A stretch of DNA of 41,252 nucleotides from contig JAIEQI010000154.1 in the NCBI GenBank assembly GCA_019747875.1, positions 1 to 41,252 of the forward strand, in the 5' to 3' direction. The first letter of the stretch is position 1, and every line of letters starts with the position of its first letter. Below, in pieces: positions 17,905 through 25,170 of this stretch. This DNA comes from Candidatus Obscuribacterales bacterium. GTDB lineage: Bacteria > Cyanobacteriota > Vampirovibrionia > Obscuribacterales > Obscuribacteraceae. Under the pieces are notes generated by a model that worked only from the letters and a program-made list of their open reading frames with translations, was not told where the DNA came from and did no database searches. A program made the position numbers and the translations under genes.

Positions 17905-18000
17905 ACCGGACTCACCACGCAAGTCATAGGTGAAACGCTCTTCCTATTGGAGTTCCATACATCTTTCTGAAGTGCAGTTATCCTGCCGGACTTTCCATGG

Positions 18001-18070
18001 GTTCTGGCTGCTGTATCGAGCTCAAGGATCCTGGATTCTGTATCGAGCTCAAGCGTTCTGGCTGCTGTAT
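18001..18070 (+). repeat. Short 27-bp tandem repeat joined to a type A hairpin
   Basis: A unit of about 27 bp containing CTGTATCGAGCTCAAG occurs twice, and a third partial copy runs into the type A hairpin that starts at 18068. The third copy reads CTGTATGG where the others read CTGTATCG, so the hairpin begins inside the repeat. Confidence 0.7.
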
Positions 18071-18097
18071 GGAGCGCGGACGTCTCGTCCGCCCATA
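18068..18097 (+). repeat. Type A REP-like hairpin, intact copy
   Basis: This is a 30-nt unit with TATGG/CCATA ends and a perfect GCGGACG/CGTCCGC stem. The loop is TCT instead of TCC. It lies in the gap between rnd and the inositol-monophosphatase-family gene. Confidence 0.85.
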
Positions 18098-18183
18098 GAG
18101 AGCGAAGCGAGCCCCAGACTATCTGCGTCCCATGTCCGAAAGTAGTCCCACCTTGGACCTTGCCTATCTCAAAATCTGTGTTT

Positions 18184-19056
18184 CTAAACAATGAACTGCT
18201 TCCCTAGTATTCGTCTCGACCACTCCAATGTTCCTGGTCGTCCCATCACAACGGTTGTTTTATGCCTGATCTCAGGCAATGGAAAATCGAGTTGATCCGC
18301 ATCAAATGTTCCGACTTCCAATCCCGCACCAAGGGCGATGGCAGCGGGTCCTGCAGTATCCCAAAATTTCAATTTGCCAGAGAGGTGGACAAAAACATCT
18401 GCCTCATCAGCGATAACCTTTGCGACCTTGAGTCCCACGCTGCCGGCAGCGATGATCTTCACGCCAGCCATGTTCAATATCCACGGATTATTTCTACGAT
18501 CGCGCCAGCCCATCATCAGGCGGACTGGTGTACCAAGCGGGTCCGCTGGATCTATACCAAAGCGCTCAGCTTTGCCGCCCTGATGTCTGCACCAACTGCC
18601 GTAAGCCGGGCCGCCGTAGTAGGTCATTTGCATAGCCGGACTCGCAACGCAACCAAAGTGGGGAATTCCGTTGACCAGAAGCCCGATCATCACAGAATAC
18701 TGACCATCACCATGAACATAGTTGTCCGTCCCGTCAATCGGATCAATCAGCCACGTGCGCTGAACAGTCGAGCCCAAATGCTTCTTGATACCTTCGGCTA
18801 GCGCTTCCTCTTCAGAAATAAAGAAGTCATTTGGAAATCGCCCAGCCAACTCACGCATGAGCAAATTGGAAACCGCAAGGTCAGCGTCAGTGACAAGATC
18901 GTGGGGGCCGGTTTTTTGATGAACACCAACGGATGCCCGCATCGAGGCAGCTAAATTGCCGGCATGCTCTGCCAAATTGCACACGAACTGGATTTCCTGC
19001 TCGCCAAGAAGGGCGGGGGATTCCTTTGGAGATTTAGCAATCGGACTGTGCGCCAT
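18184..19056 (-). CDS. Inositol monophosphatase family protein
   Basis: This 290-residue protein is a Mg2+-dependent, Li+-sensitive-type phosphatase of the IMPase/CysQ/HisN superfamily. The metal-binding signatures are present: a TDADL motif near residue 57, the acidic SEEE cluster at 81-84, DPIDGTDN at 105-112, and a C-terminal FWDTAGPAAIALGAG block. Substrates in this superfamily include inositol phosphates, 3'-phosphoadenosine phosphates and histidinol phosphate. I cannot separate these from the sequence, and no histidine or sulfur genes are nearby. It starts eight bases after the YbjN-like gene, so the two probably form an operon. Confidence 0.9.
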   Translation of the reverse strand: MAHSPIAKSPKESPALLGEQEIQFVCNLAEHAGNLAASMRASVGVHQKTGPHDLVTDADLAVSNLLMRELAGRFPNDFFISEEEALAEGIKKHLGSTVQRTWLIDPIDGTDNYVHGDGQYSVMIGLLVNGIPHFGCVASPAMQMTYYGGPAYGSWCRHQGGKAERFGIDPADPLGTPVRLMMGWRDRRNNPWILNMAGVKIIAAGSVGLKVAKVIADEADVFVHLSGKLKFWDTAGPAAIALGAGLEVGTFDADQLDFPLPEIRHKTTVVMGRPGTLEWSRRILGKQFIV

Positions 19057-19064
19057 TTAGTGAA

Positions 19065-19526
19065 CTAACTTTCTCGATACAACTGAGTCCCAAATTCTGC
19101 CGCCAATTTATTATCGAGAAGATCGGCGACGTATGCTACGTTCCAAACGATGGAATCGAGCTCTTCCTGCGAAATACCAATTGTTTGCCGCTGTGATACA
19201 ACAAGCACGTAATTTTCATAGGTTGCCAGATTACAACTGGTCATATTGCTGTTGAGATCGAGAAGTCGTCGATAAAACGCTTCACGATTAGTCTCCGGGA
19301 CAAACACAATTGGACTTGTCACTCGAAGAACCGGACCTGCGGGAGAATCCTGGATAAAGATGTAAATCTTGGCACTGCCCTCGGTCATCCACCAGCCGGA
19401 ACCACCTGAGGCCGGAATTGCTTGCTTTTGTGGATCGAGGTCGCGGCTCTTGAAATACTTGGTCACTAAGTGTGCGACCTCTTCAAGAGTTCGTCCGCTG
19501 ACTTTTTGTGTTCCAAACAAATTCAT
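19065..19526 (-). CDS. YbjN-domain (type III secretion chaperone-like fold) protein
   Basis: This 153-residue protein resembles YbjN/CesT-like small alpha-beta proteins. It has an N-terminal helix, a strand block with WWMTEGSAKIYIFIQDS, a further strand pair around VLRVTSPIVFVPE, and helices flanking LLDLNSNMTSCNLATYENYVLVVSQRQT. The LLDLNS...CNLATYENYVLV pattern is typical of YbjN-family proteins, which are proposed regulators or chaperones without an enzymatic role. The ATG follows a purine-rich AGGGGAT. It is upstream of the phosphatase gene with an 8-bp gap and is probably co-transcribed with it. The family call is moderately sure and the function is unknown. Confidence 0.75.
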   Translation of the reverse strand: MNLFGTQKVSGRTLEEVAHLVTKYFKSRDLDPQKQAIPASGGSGWWMTEGSAKIYIFIQDSPAGPVLRVTSPIVFVPETNREAFYRRLLDLNSNMTSCNLATYENYVLVVSQRQTIGISQEELDSIVWNVAYVADLLDNKLAAEFGTQLYRES

Positions 19527-19696
19527 ATCCCCTACTTTTGGCAGCTCTTGCCCTTGCGTCCATAGTTATAAGGATGCCGGTCGAACCAACTAAAGTATAT
19601 CTTGAAACCGCTTGGATCTTGGCGATTTTCCTGTTATTCCAAGCTTTTAGCGGGCTAATCTTTGGGTTTTCAGGAGGGGTTTTCAAGCAGGCATGA
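19508..19696 (+). CDS. Possible small two-helix membrane protein
   Basis: This 62-residue plus-strand frame, with a GTG start or an internal ATG at 19574, would encode two hydrophobic helices (PLLLAALALASIVI and AWILAIFLLFQAFSGLIF). It overlaps the start of the YbjN-like gene by a few codons. No convincing ribosome binding site is seen for the GTG. It is listed because of the membrane-like composition, but could be a chance frame. Confidence 0.25.
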   Translation: MFQTNSYPLLLAALALASIVIRMPVEPTKVYLETAWILAIFLLFQAFSGLIFGFSGGVFKQA

Positions 19697-19704
19697 AAGA
19701 AAAA

Positions 19705-19726
19705 AGCCCGCAATTTCTTGCGGGCT
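19705..19726 (-). terminator. Rho-independent terminator of tRNA-Asn
   Basis: A perfect 9-bp stem, AGCCCGCAA and TTGCGGGCT, encloses a 4-nt loop. On the minus strand it is followed by a T-rich tract. It lies just after the tRNA 3' end, so it should end the tRNA transcript before the YbjN-like gene. Confidence 0.85.
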
Positions 19727-19732
19727 AAGAAT

Positions 19733-19804
<72 letters not shown>

Positions 19805-19822
19805 ATAACGTGCGACTAAGTC

Positions 19823-19850
19823 ATATTACCACGTGAGGATTCGCCATTAA
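19823..19850 (-). promoter_or_regulatory. Possible tRNA-Asn promoter
   Basis: On the minus strand a TAATAT hexamer (19828-19823) lies about 18 bp before the tRNA. A weak -35-like TTAATG (19850-19845) sits 16 bp upstream of it. The -10 match is good and the -35 match is poor. Confidence 0.35.
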
Positions 19851-20099
19851 CATGTTGGGAACCGACAACATTAAGCGTCGTTACCGCTCAAGCGAGATTA
19901 AATACTATTGGTAGTATCCATATGCGCAATGTCTAATGCCGACATTGCAACCTTAAGGCAAACAAGAAGGAATTCGCTGGCACCACATTTCCTGCAATCA
20001 AAATGTTATTGAAGGAAAGGGGAAAGATCGGTTTGGACGAATTCATACTGAGGACAGCTTCGCGCAGGGCCTCTGCCAGACTAGATCCATCTTTGTTTA

Positions 20100-20336
20100 A
20101 TGAGCCAGATAAAAGACTGGTACGTGCTTCTAAATAAAGTCCCTGACGACGAGCACTTGCAATGGATGTCCAAAACCATGAGCACATCAGAGTTCAATAG
20201 AACGAAACAGTCACTAGAGACGCAGCTGCGAGACTATTCTGCCGGTGAAAGAGCACTCATGGATGGAATAACAGTCTTAGATAAATATCTGAAACTCGCT
20301 GACGATAATCATGTGGTTCTCTTTCACCTAGGATAG
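20100..20336 (+). CDS. Hypothetical small protein
   Basis: This 78-residue ATG frame has a normal-looking, mostly helical composition (for example LETQLRDYSAGERALMDGI). It overlaps a competing minus-strand frame at 19933-20187, also of plausible composition. Neither has a strong ribosome binding site and neither is recognised. The stretch 19829-20381 may contain the remains of a gene broken by rearrangement. Confidence 0.3.
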   Translation: MSQIKDWYVLLNKVPDDEHLQWMSKTMSTSEFNRTKQSLETQLRDYSAGERALMDGITVLDKYLKLADDNHVVLFHLG

Positions 20337-20381
20337 CGGCACAAATCATCTGTCTCAAAAAAAACCTGCTGGACAGCGATA

Positions 20382-21068
20382 CTACATGCAATACTCATTA
20401 CCAGTCAAAAGCATTATTTGTACCAAGCTAAGAGATGGCAAATTCGAAGGAATCGGCAGATCAAACGGTAATGCCGGTTCGGCTTCCGACCTGTTCATCA
20501 TAATTTCGATAGCTTCTGCAGTATGTCCTTTGGAAAGTTCTTCAATGTCTCGAAACTGACGAGAAAACTCCAATTGCATTAACGGATGATTGTTTATTAG
20601 TGATGCAAGCTCCTGTCCCTTCAATCCTTTTGGTCCTTTCAACGATAATTTCTGCGAGGTCACAATGAAGCGCCCTACCGCTTCATATATGCGTTGGGCC
20701 GCCCACACGGGCTCTTGTACGCCTCCGGAGTCTAAGGCACGTAACGAATAAGCCACTATCGCTGTGGTATCCTGTGCGTACAGGCGAAAGGTATTCTCGG
20801 AAGTGTATGAGGCATCGACCAATTTCCCAACGACCTGAAGTTGATTCTTGCAATCTATCTCGCTATACGAATTTGCTAATACGGAGTTCCAAGAAAAATT
20901 GAGCGCCGCTCTCAATCCAACAGTATCACCTGTACCGTCTAGCTCTTGAATGCATTCATATGTAGGAAACAATCTGGTCGCGCAACTGCTAGCAAACGCT
21001 ACGCGTGCCATCACTGACATCGTCTGCATTTTCTCTAGCAGCATTTCTTTATTAAATGGGTCAATCAT
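20382..21068 (-). CDS. DUF416 (YjaG-like) family protein
   Basis: This 228-residue protein matches the DUF416 pattern: an early block with ARVAFASSCATRLFPTYE, where related proteins have a similar Cys-x-R-L-x-P-x-Y motif, followed by a mostly helical chain with ALNFSWNSVLA. Members are uncharacterised cytosolic proteins, sometimes associated with contact-dependent or immunity-like loci. No catalytic residues are evident. It is followed on the minus strand by a run of eight T residues (20364-20357 on the plus strand), which might act as a weak terminator. It stands alone between a tRNA region and the decayed hydrolase duplicate. The family call is fairly sure and the function is unknown. Confidence 0.7.
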   Translation of the reverse strand: MIDPFNKEMLLEKMQTMSVMARVAFASSCATRLFPTYECIQELDGTGDTVGLRAALNFSWNSVLANSYSEIDCKNQLQVVGKLVDASYTSENTFRLYAQDTTAIVAYSLRALDSGGVQEPVWAAQRIYEAVGRFIVTSQKLSLKGPKGLKGQELASLINNHPLMQLEFSRQFRDIEELSKGHTAEAIEIMMNRSEAEPALPFDLPIPSNLPSLSLVQIMLLTGNEYCM

Positions 21069-21167
21069 ATGAGCAGTTTTAGCATGTTCAACTAACTCCG
21101 TATCTTAAATGGGCGAAGACCACCTTACTATTTGCATTTCAAGAAGCATTCATGATGGCGGCACCGC

Positions 21168-21889
21168 CTAGACATAAAAGCTTTTATTTGCTAGAACCTG
21201 CTGATACAGCAGGGGAAAATAAGTTGACTAAACATTTGCGACTAACTCTTTCGGTATTGCTTCCAGCAATATTGAGTTCACAATTTGCATGGGCTGATGA
21301 AGCGCCAACACCACAACAGCCTTTCAATGCACCGACAGAAGCGGACGTTAAAACAAAAGCGCAGGAAAATGAGAAAGCGCTACGAATGGATCCTGCGATT
21401 GTAGATGTCATTCAATTGCTGAAACAAGATAAGGAGGATGAGGCGCGCAAAGCATTGGAAGGTGAGCTCAAACGCAATGCTTCCAATGTTGATCTCCTGG
21501 AACTTTTAGCCCTTCTAGAATTTAAAGGCGGCTCGTACTCAGATGCGGCGAAACGCTTGCAAGTAGCATTGCTTGATGCAGAGAAGATAAAGGACATGAG
21601 GAAACATCTTATCCTCCAAAAGCGAATCGGCGATTGCTAGTACAACGACGCTAAGATCGATCAAGCCCTAGCCTGTTACAACGCGGCGCTAGCACTGAGT
21701 AAGTCTGTTCCCGAAGATGACTGCTGGCGCCCCCCTAGTTCTGGAATCATTGATGGGCTGTTGGCTTATGAAGAAGGATATTACGAAGGCGGAAGAGGCA
21801 GGTGTAGAACTTGTTCGTGTCTCGAACATCAGAGCCAAAAGCGGACGCCCAGACGACTCATTTCACTATTATGGTCACTAATTCAACTG
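21168..21889 (+). repeat. Direct duplicate, copy 1 (722 bp)
   Basis: This segment is nearly identical to 24449-25170, 3281 bp downstream in the same orientation. Homology begins at CTAGACATAA and ends after AATTCAACTG. Flanking sequences differ on both sides. No insertion sequence borders the copies. Confidence 0.9.
21224..21889 (+). pseudogene. Decayed 5' copy of the TPR-alpha/beta hydrolase gene
   Basis: This is the same coding sequence as the first 222 codons of the gene at 24505, with a signal peptide from a TTG at 21224. TGC-TAT-TAC has become TGC-TAG-TAC, giving a stop at 21638-21640. One extra C sits in the run at about 21730, and one base is missing near GACGACTCA at about 21855. The alpha/beta hydrolase domain is absent. 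Only a truncated signal peptide plus partial TPR of about 139 residues could be made. It is a relic of partial gene duplication or of recombination with a related gene. Confidence 0.85.
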
Positions 21890-22430
21890 CCGGCCACCTA
21901 TACGGTCAATTAGTCCCCATTCTTTATCGAATGATCTGGAAGATGGTGCCGATTCGAAATTTCGAAAGTACAGCCTGGAGTGGTAATCTAACCAAGAGCC
22001 ACTGAAAGCGTTATCTAGGGTCTGAAAAGCAAGATTCAATCCATGAATCGCGCGCTTGACTTCATTGTCCTCTAGAATTTCCGCATGATGTCTAAGCCCT
22101 TCGGCAATTTGTGTTAACTCCTCTGACTAATCGATCTTAAACTTCATCCGTGGGCGAAACTGTGGTTTAGTTTTTCGCTGCCAACCACCTGAGCATCACA
22201 AAAATTACCGTGACTGAATGATAATTGAATGGTGGTTCAGCGTAATGGTAACGAGTCCGGCACACCTGAAAGGTAGCGCAAGATAAACGGTGCATGTTGA
22301 TCCAAGTTGCTTAAGGGATTGATCGTAGGGACCTTGTTCGCCTTTTTTAAGTACTAGGCGCAAGCGAGCCATTACCGCAGGAAGGACCGTCCAGCGGAAT
22401 AAACTGTCGCGTTCAGCTCGCTGCTAAAGC
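21890..22430. other. Gene-poor region
   Basis: No supported gene was found in these 541 bp. Short frames are interrupted and lack ribosome binding sites. The stretch borders the broken end of the duplicated hydrolase copy and may be degenerate coding DNA, but I could not recognise a source. Confidence 0.5.
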
Positions 22431-22835
22431 TTAAGCAGGAAATGTTTCGGTATGAATTTCACCCTTCCGTCCAAAATATTGAACACGGCATCCAGCTAGC
22501 TGTACGAAGTATCCAACACATCCGGCATTCATCGTCTTGCGAACAAAATCGAGGTAGCCATGTTCGCCTCGTTGACTCTCATTAACCGCTGAAGCGACAT
22601 TTTCTGCCGAAAAATCCTGTGCAGTTTCATGCTCAGGATGAGGCGAGCTAACAACATGTGACTGGCCATTTTCCAGATAGTACGTATTTTCTTGCCGGGA
22701 ATAGTCCGCATGGTAGCGCTCTACACCAAGGCTTTTCAATACTCTCAGGACATCCGGAAAAGTCATTGTTCCTGAAAGTGAACCACGAACACACTCCTCG
22801 ATTTTTTCGACTGTAACGTCGGTGATTATGTCCAT
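22431..22835 (-). CDS. DUF1398 family protein
   Basis: This 134-residue protein fits the DUF1398 (YbcV-like) family. It has an N-terminal helix with VEKIEECVRGS, then the conserved FPDVLRVLKSLGVERYHADYSRQ block, YYLENGQSH, and a C-terminal strand block with AGCVGYFVQLAGCRVQYFGR. Function is unknown. Members are small cytosolic proteins with no known catalytic site. Its start lies 47 bp after the end of the MarR regulator in the same direction, so it is probably the regulated partner in a two-gene operon. It may respond to the same ligand as the regulator. Confidence 0.8.
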   Translation of the reverse strand: MDIITDVTVEKIEECVRGSLSGTMTFPDVLRVLKSLGVERYHADYSRQENTYYLENGQSHVVSSPHPEHETAQDFSAENVASAVNESQRGEHGYLDFVRKTMNAGCVGYFVQLAGCRVQYFGRKGEIHTETFPA

Positions 22836-22882
22836 ACGTTTGCTCCTTCTTTATCAAAACGCAGTGGTATTGGGATTTTTAA

Positions 22883-23356
22883 TCATTCTGTTGGCATCTT
22901 TTTCCAGCCATGTGCCGTGACAATTTCCTTGAGAAGCAGCACAAGTTCCGTCTTTTGCTTTGTTGAGAGATGTCCAAAAAATTCACTATCATTCTTGTCG
23001 GCGAGTTTCGCAAGCTTCGGAACTAGCATTCGACCGGTGGTAGTCAGTTCAACAATTTGATAACGACCGTCAACATTTGACGGAATCGCCTTGCCCAGCT
23101 GTTTTTTCACAAGATCTTTCGAAACGAGTCGATCGATTAGTTTAGACACGGCGCCACGACTTAATGCCAATCGTTCAGCAAGCTGACTTGGACTAACCGA
23201 GGAATGATCGAACATCTCCCTTAGTACGACCCACTCCGCAACTGTTACGCCTTCGGTTCCAACCTTTGCAGTAAAAGCCTGAGAAGCATGATTCGATACA
23301 AATCTAAGCCAATAACCTAAATGATCCTCCAGGCGGCTAACGCTTGTCATCTTCAT
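22883..23356 (-). CDS. MarR family transcriptional regulator
   Basis: This protein of about 157 residues has the MarR winged helix. An N-terminal dimerisation helix (LEDHLGYWLRFV) precedes the helix-turn-helix SPSQLAERLALSRGAVSKLIDRL, the wing region with DGRYQIVELT, and a C-terminal dimerisation helix with TKQKTELVLLLKEI. MarR proteins usually repress their own operon and release DNA on binding small phenolic or oxidising ligands. I place the start at 23356, or the ATG two codons later at 23350, not the upstream 23389. The promoter -10 and an 18-bp palindrome lie at 23364-23383, and GGGA stands just before the chosen ATGs. The DUF1398 gene follows in the same direction. Confidence 0.9.
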   Translation of the reverse strand: MKMTSVSRLEDHLGYWLRFVSNHASQAFTAKVGTEGVTVAEWVVLREMFDHSSVSPSQLAERLALSRGAVSKLIDRLVSKDLVKKQLGKAIPSNVDGRYQIVELTTTGRMLVPKLAKLADKNDSEFFGHLSTKQKTELVLLLKEIVTAHGWKKMPTE

Positions 23357-23363
23357 TCCCAAG

Positions 23364-23381
23364 TAGTTTCCTAGGAAACTA
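23364..23381. promoter_or_regulatory. Perfect palindrome, probable MarR operator
   Basis: TAGTTTCCTAGGAAACTA is a perfect 18-bp palindrome eight bases upstream of the regulator start codon. It overlaps the -10-like TATAGT (23378-23383, minus strand). The position fits autorepression by steric block of RNA polymerase. The sequence type (TAGTT, 8-bp centre, AACTA) is typical of MarR dimer sites. Confidence 0.85.
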
Positions 23382-23383
23382 TA
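23378..23383 (-). promoter_or_regulatory. -10 element of the marR-DUF1398 operon
   Basis: TATAGT on the minus strand overlaps the outer edge of the palindrome. A clean -35 at 16-18 bp spacing is not obvious. Transcription would start near 23371, inside the operator. Confidence 0.45.
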
Positions 23384-23533
23384 GCACATTCAAAAGGTCC
23401 AATGTGCCACCGCAAGAAGTGACAGCCGCCTCAGATCACAACGGCGAAATGGTATTACTTTTCGAGGGCATGTTGCCACAAGTAGGTCACCGGTGGTAAA
23501 CATAAAGCGAGGTGACCATCGGGAGATGTTACG

Positions 23534-23977
23534 ATGAAGCATTCAATTCTCTTGCTGTGGGCAGTTGCTGCCCTCAACGTACCATCTGCGTCGTTTGGTG
23601 AAGACATGACAGCTTCTACTCACCGATTTACTCCAGCTGATGATCTGAATAAAGAGTTGATGCCGGTTCATAGCGATGCTGCTTTCTCTGAGTTTGAAAC
23701 CGCGATCAAACAGCAACGCGCGGGCGCCTTTACTTCTGCAATCGACGGCTACAAAAAAGTGCTGAAAATCTATCCTGATTGTTTTCCTGCGCACTACAAT
23801 CTTGGACTCCGCTTTGAAGAGCAGAAGAATTGGCAAGCAGCGTATCTTGAGTTTCAAGCGGCAGAGAAGTTGCAGAACCTTCATCGCGAACTTTATAAGC
23901 ATCTATGGTTTCTGGCATTGAAGCTGGGTGATAAAGGTGATGCGACAATGTATATGACTCTCTATTCCCAACTCTAG
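23534..23977 (+). CDS. Secreted small TPR protein
   Basis: This 147-residue protein begins with a signal peptide (MKHSILLLWAVAALNVPSASFG, probable cleavage before EDM). The mature part contains two or three TPR-like helical pairs: AFTSAIDGYKKVLKIYPDCFPAHYNLG fits the TPR consensus, followed by NWQAAYLEFQAAEKL. It probably serves as an exported protein-protein adaptor. The ATG is preceded by GGGAGATG at a good distance. It has no operon partner: the next plus-strand gene is the TPR-hydrolase 500 bp on, which shares the secreted TPR theme but not the sequence. Confidence 0.8.
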   Translation: MKHSILLLWAVAALNVPSASFGEDMTASTHRFTPADDLNKELMPVHSDAAFSEFETAIKQQRAGAFTSAIDGYKKVLKIYPDCFPAHYNLGLRFEEQKNWQAAYLEFQAAEKLQNLHRELYKHLWFLALKLGDKGDATMYMTLYSQL

Positions 23978-24386
23978 GGTAAAGAGCTTCTATTTTCGCG
24001 ATTCTCAATTATCACGTAATCGTAGGCTCCGAAATGAGCAGGTAGAGTGGCTTCTTTTGTTGGAGCACCGGCTAAGCGCGGCGTCTTTGATATGTCTATC
24101 ATTACTGGCTTTTGAATGTCGGGAGTTATTGTATTGATAAAATCCGTCCTAAGCGCCGGCCCGAACACTGATTGCTTTGGCGTTAGCGACGTCAGCGATA
24201 AGTGTGTCGGAAAGTATGCCCATAACCAAATTTCTTCCGTGAAGAGTTGTTGCCAAAACATATCCTAAGAAGTTCCTGGACTACCAGCGATCCTTCATAG
24301 ACGGACTTTCCTTCGCCTGGGAGACACTCGACACTTTGACCATGGTTCAGTGATGTTTTGAGAGCGATACGCCCGATAGCTTTCAA
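23974..24386 (-). pseudogene. Possible frameshifted hypothetical gene
   Basis: Two overlapping minus-strand frames, 24386-24192 and 24261-23974, read like consecutive halves of one protein. The first gives EGKSVYEGSLVVQELLRICFG. The second gives WLWAYFPTHLSLTSLTPKQS, then KPVMIDISKTPRLAGAP and FGAYDYVIIENREN. Joining them needs one frameshift near 24240. The second half has a convincing protein-like composition, but neither is recognised. It overlaps only the last few bases of the TPR gene. Confidence 0.35.
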
Positions 24387-24448
24387 AGAAGAGGCACACC
24401 GGGGTCTACAATAACTATCCTACCTCAAAACCTGAATCCCTGGATTCT

Positions 24449-25170
24449 CTAGACATAAGTGCTTTTATTTGCTAGAACCTGCTGATACAGCAGGGGAAAA
24501 TAAGTTGACTAAACATTTGCGACTAACTCTATCGGTATTGCTTCCAGCAATACTGAGTTCACAATTTGCATGGGCTGATGAAGCGCCCACACCACAACAG
24601 CCTTTCAATGCACCGACAGAAGCGGACGTTAAAACAAAAGCGCAGGAAAATGAGAAGGCACTGCGAATGGATCCTGCGATTGTGGATGCCATTCAATTGC
24701 TGAAACAAGATAAGGAAGATGAGGCGCGCAAAACATTGGAAGGAGAGCTCAAACGTGATGCTTCCAATGTTGATCTCGTCGAACTTTTAGCTCTTCTAGA
24801 ATTCAAAGGCGGCTCGTACTCAAATGCGGCGAAACACTTGCGAGTAGCATTGCTTGATGCAGAAAAGAAAAAGGACATAAGGAAACAACTTATCCTCCAA
24901 AAGCGAATCGGTGATTGCTATTACAACGACGCAAAAGTAGATCAAGCTCTAGCCTGTTACAACGCGGCGCTAGCACTGAGTGAGTCTGTTCCCGAAGATG
25001 ACTGCTGGCGCCCCCTAGTTCTGGAATCATTGATGGGCTGTTGGCTTATGAAGAAGGATATTACGAAGGCGGAAGAGGCAGGTGTAGAACTTGTTCGTGT
25101 CTCGAACATCAGAGCCAAAAGCGGACGCCCAGACGATCTCATTTCACTATTATGGTCACTAATTCAACTG
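24449..25170 (+). repeat. Direct duplicate, copy 2 (722 bp)
   Basis: This is the intact counterpart of 21168-21889. It includes the signal peptide and TPR part of the hydrolase gene plus about 56 bp of upstream DNA, so the ribosome binding site was duplicated as well. Confidence 0.9.

Noticed and set aside
19483..19713. A 76-codon minus-strand frame upstream of the YbjN-like gene.
   Set aside because: It overlaps the terminator and the YbjN start, is rich in unrelated basic residues, and has no ribosome binding site.
23485..23517. Inverted repeat GGTCACC/GGTGACC upstream of the small TPR gene, considered as an operator.
   Set aside because: The arms are only 7 bp with a 19-bp gap, and no regulator or promoter alignment supports a role.
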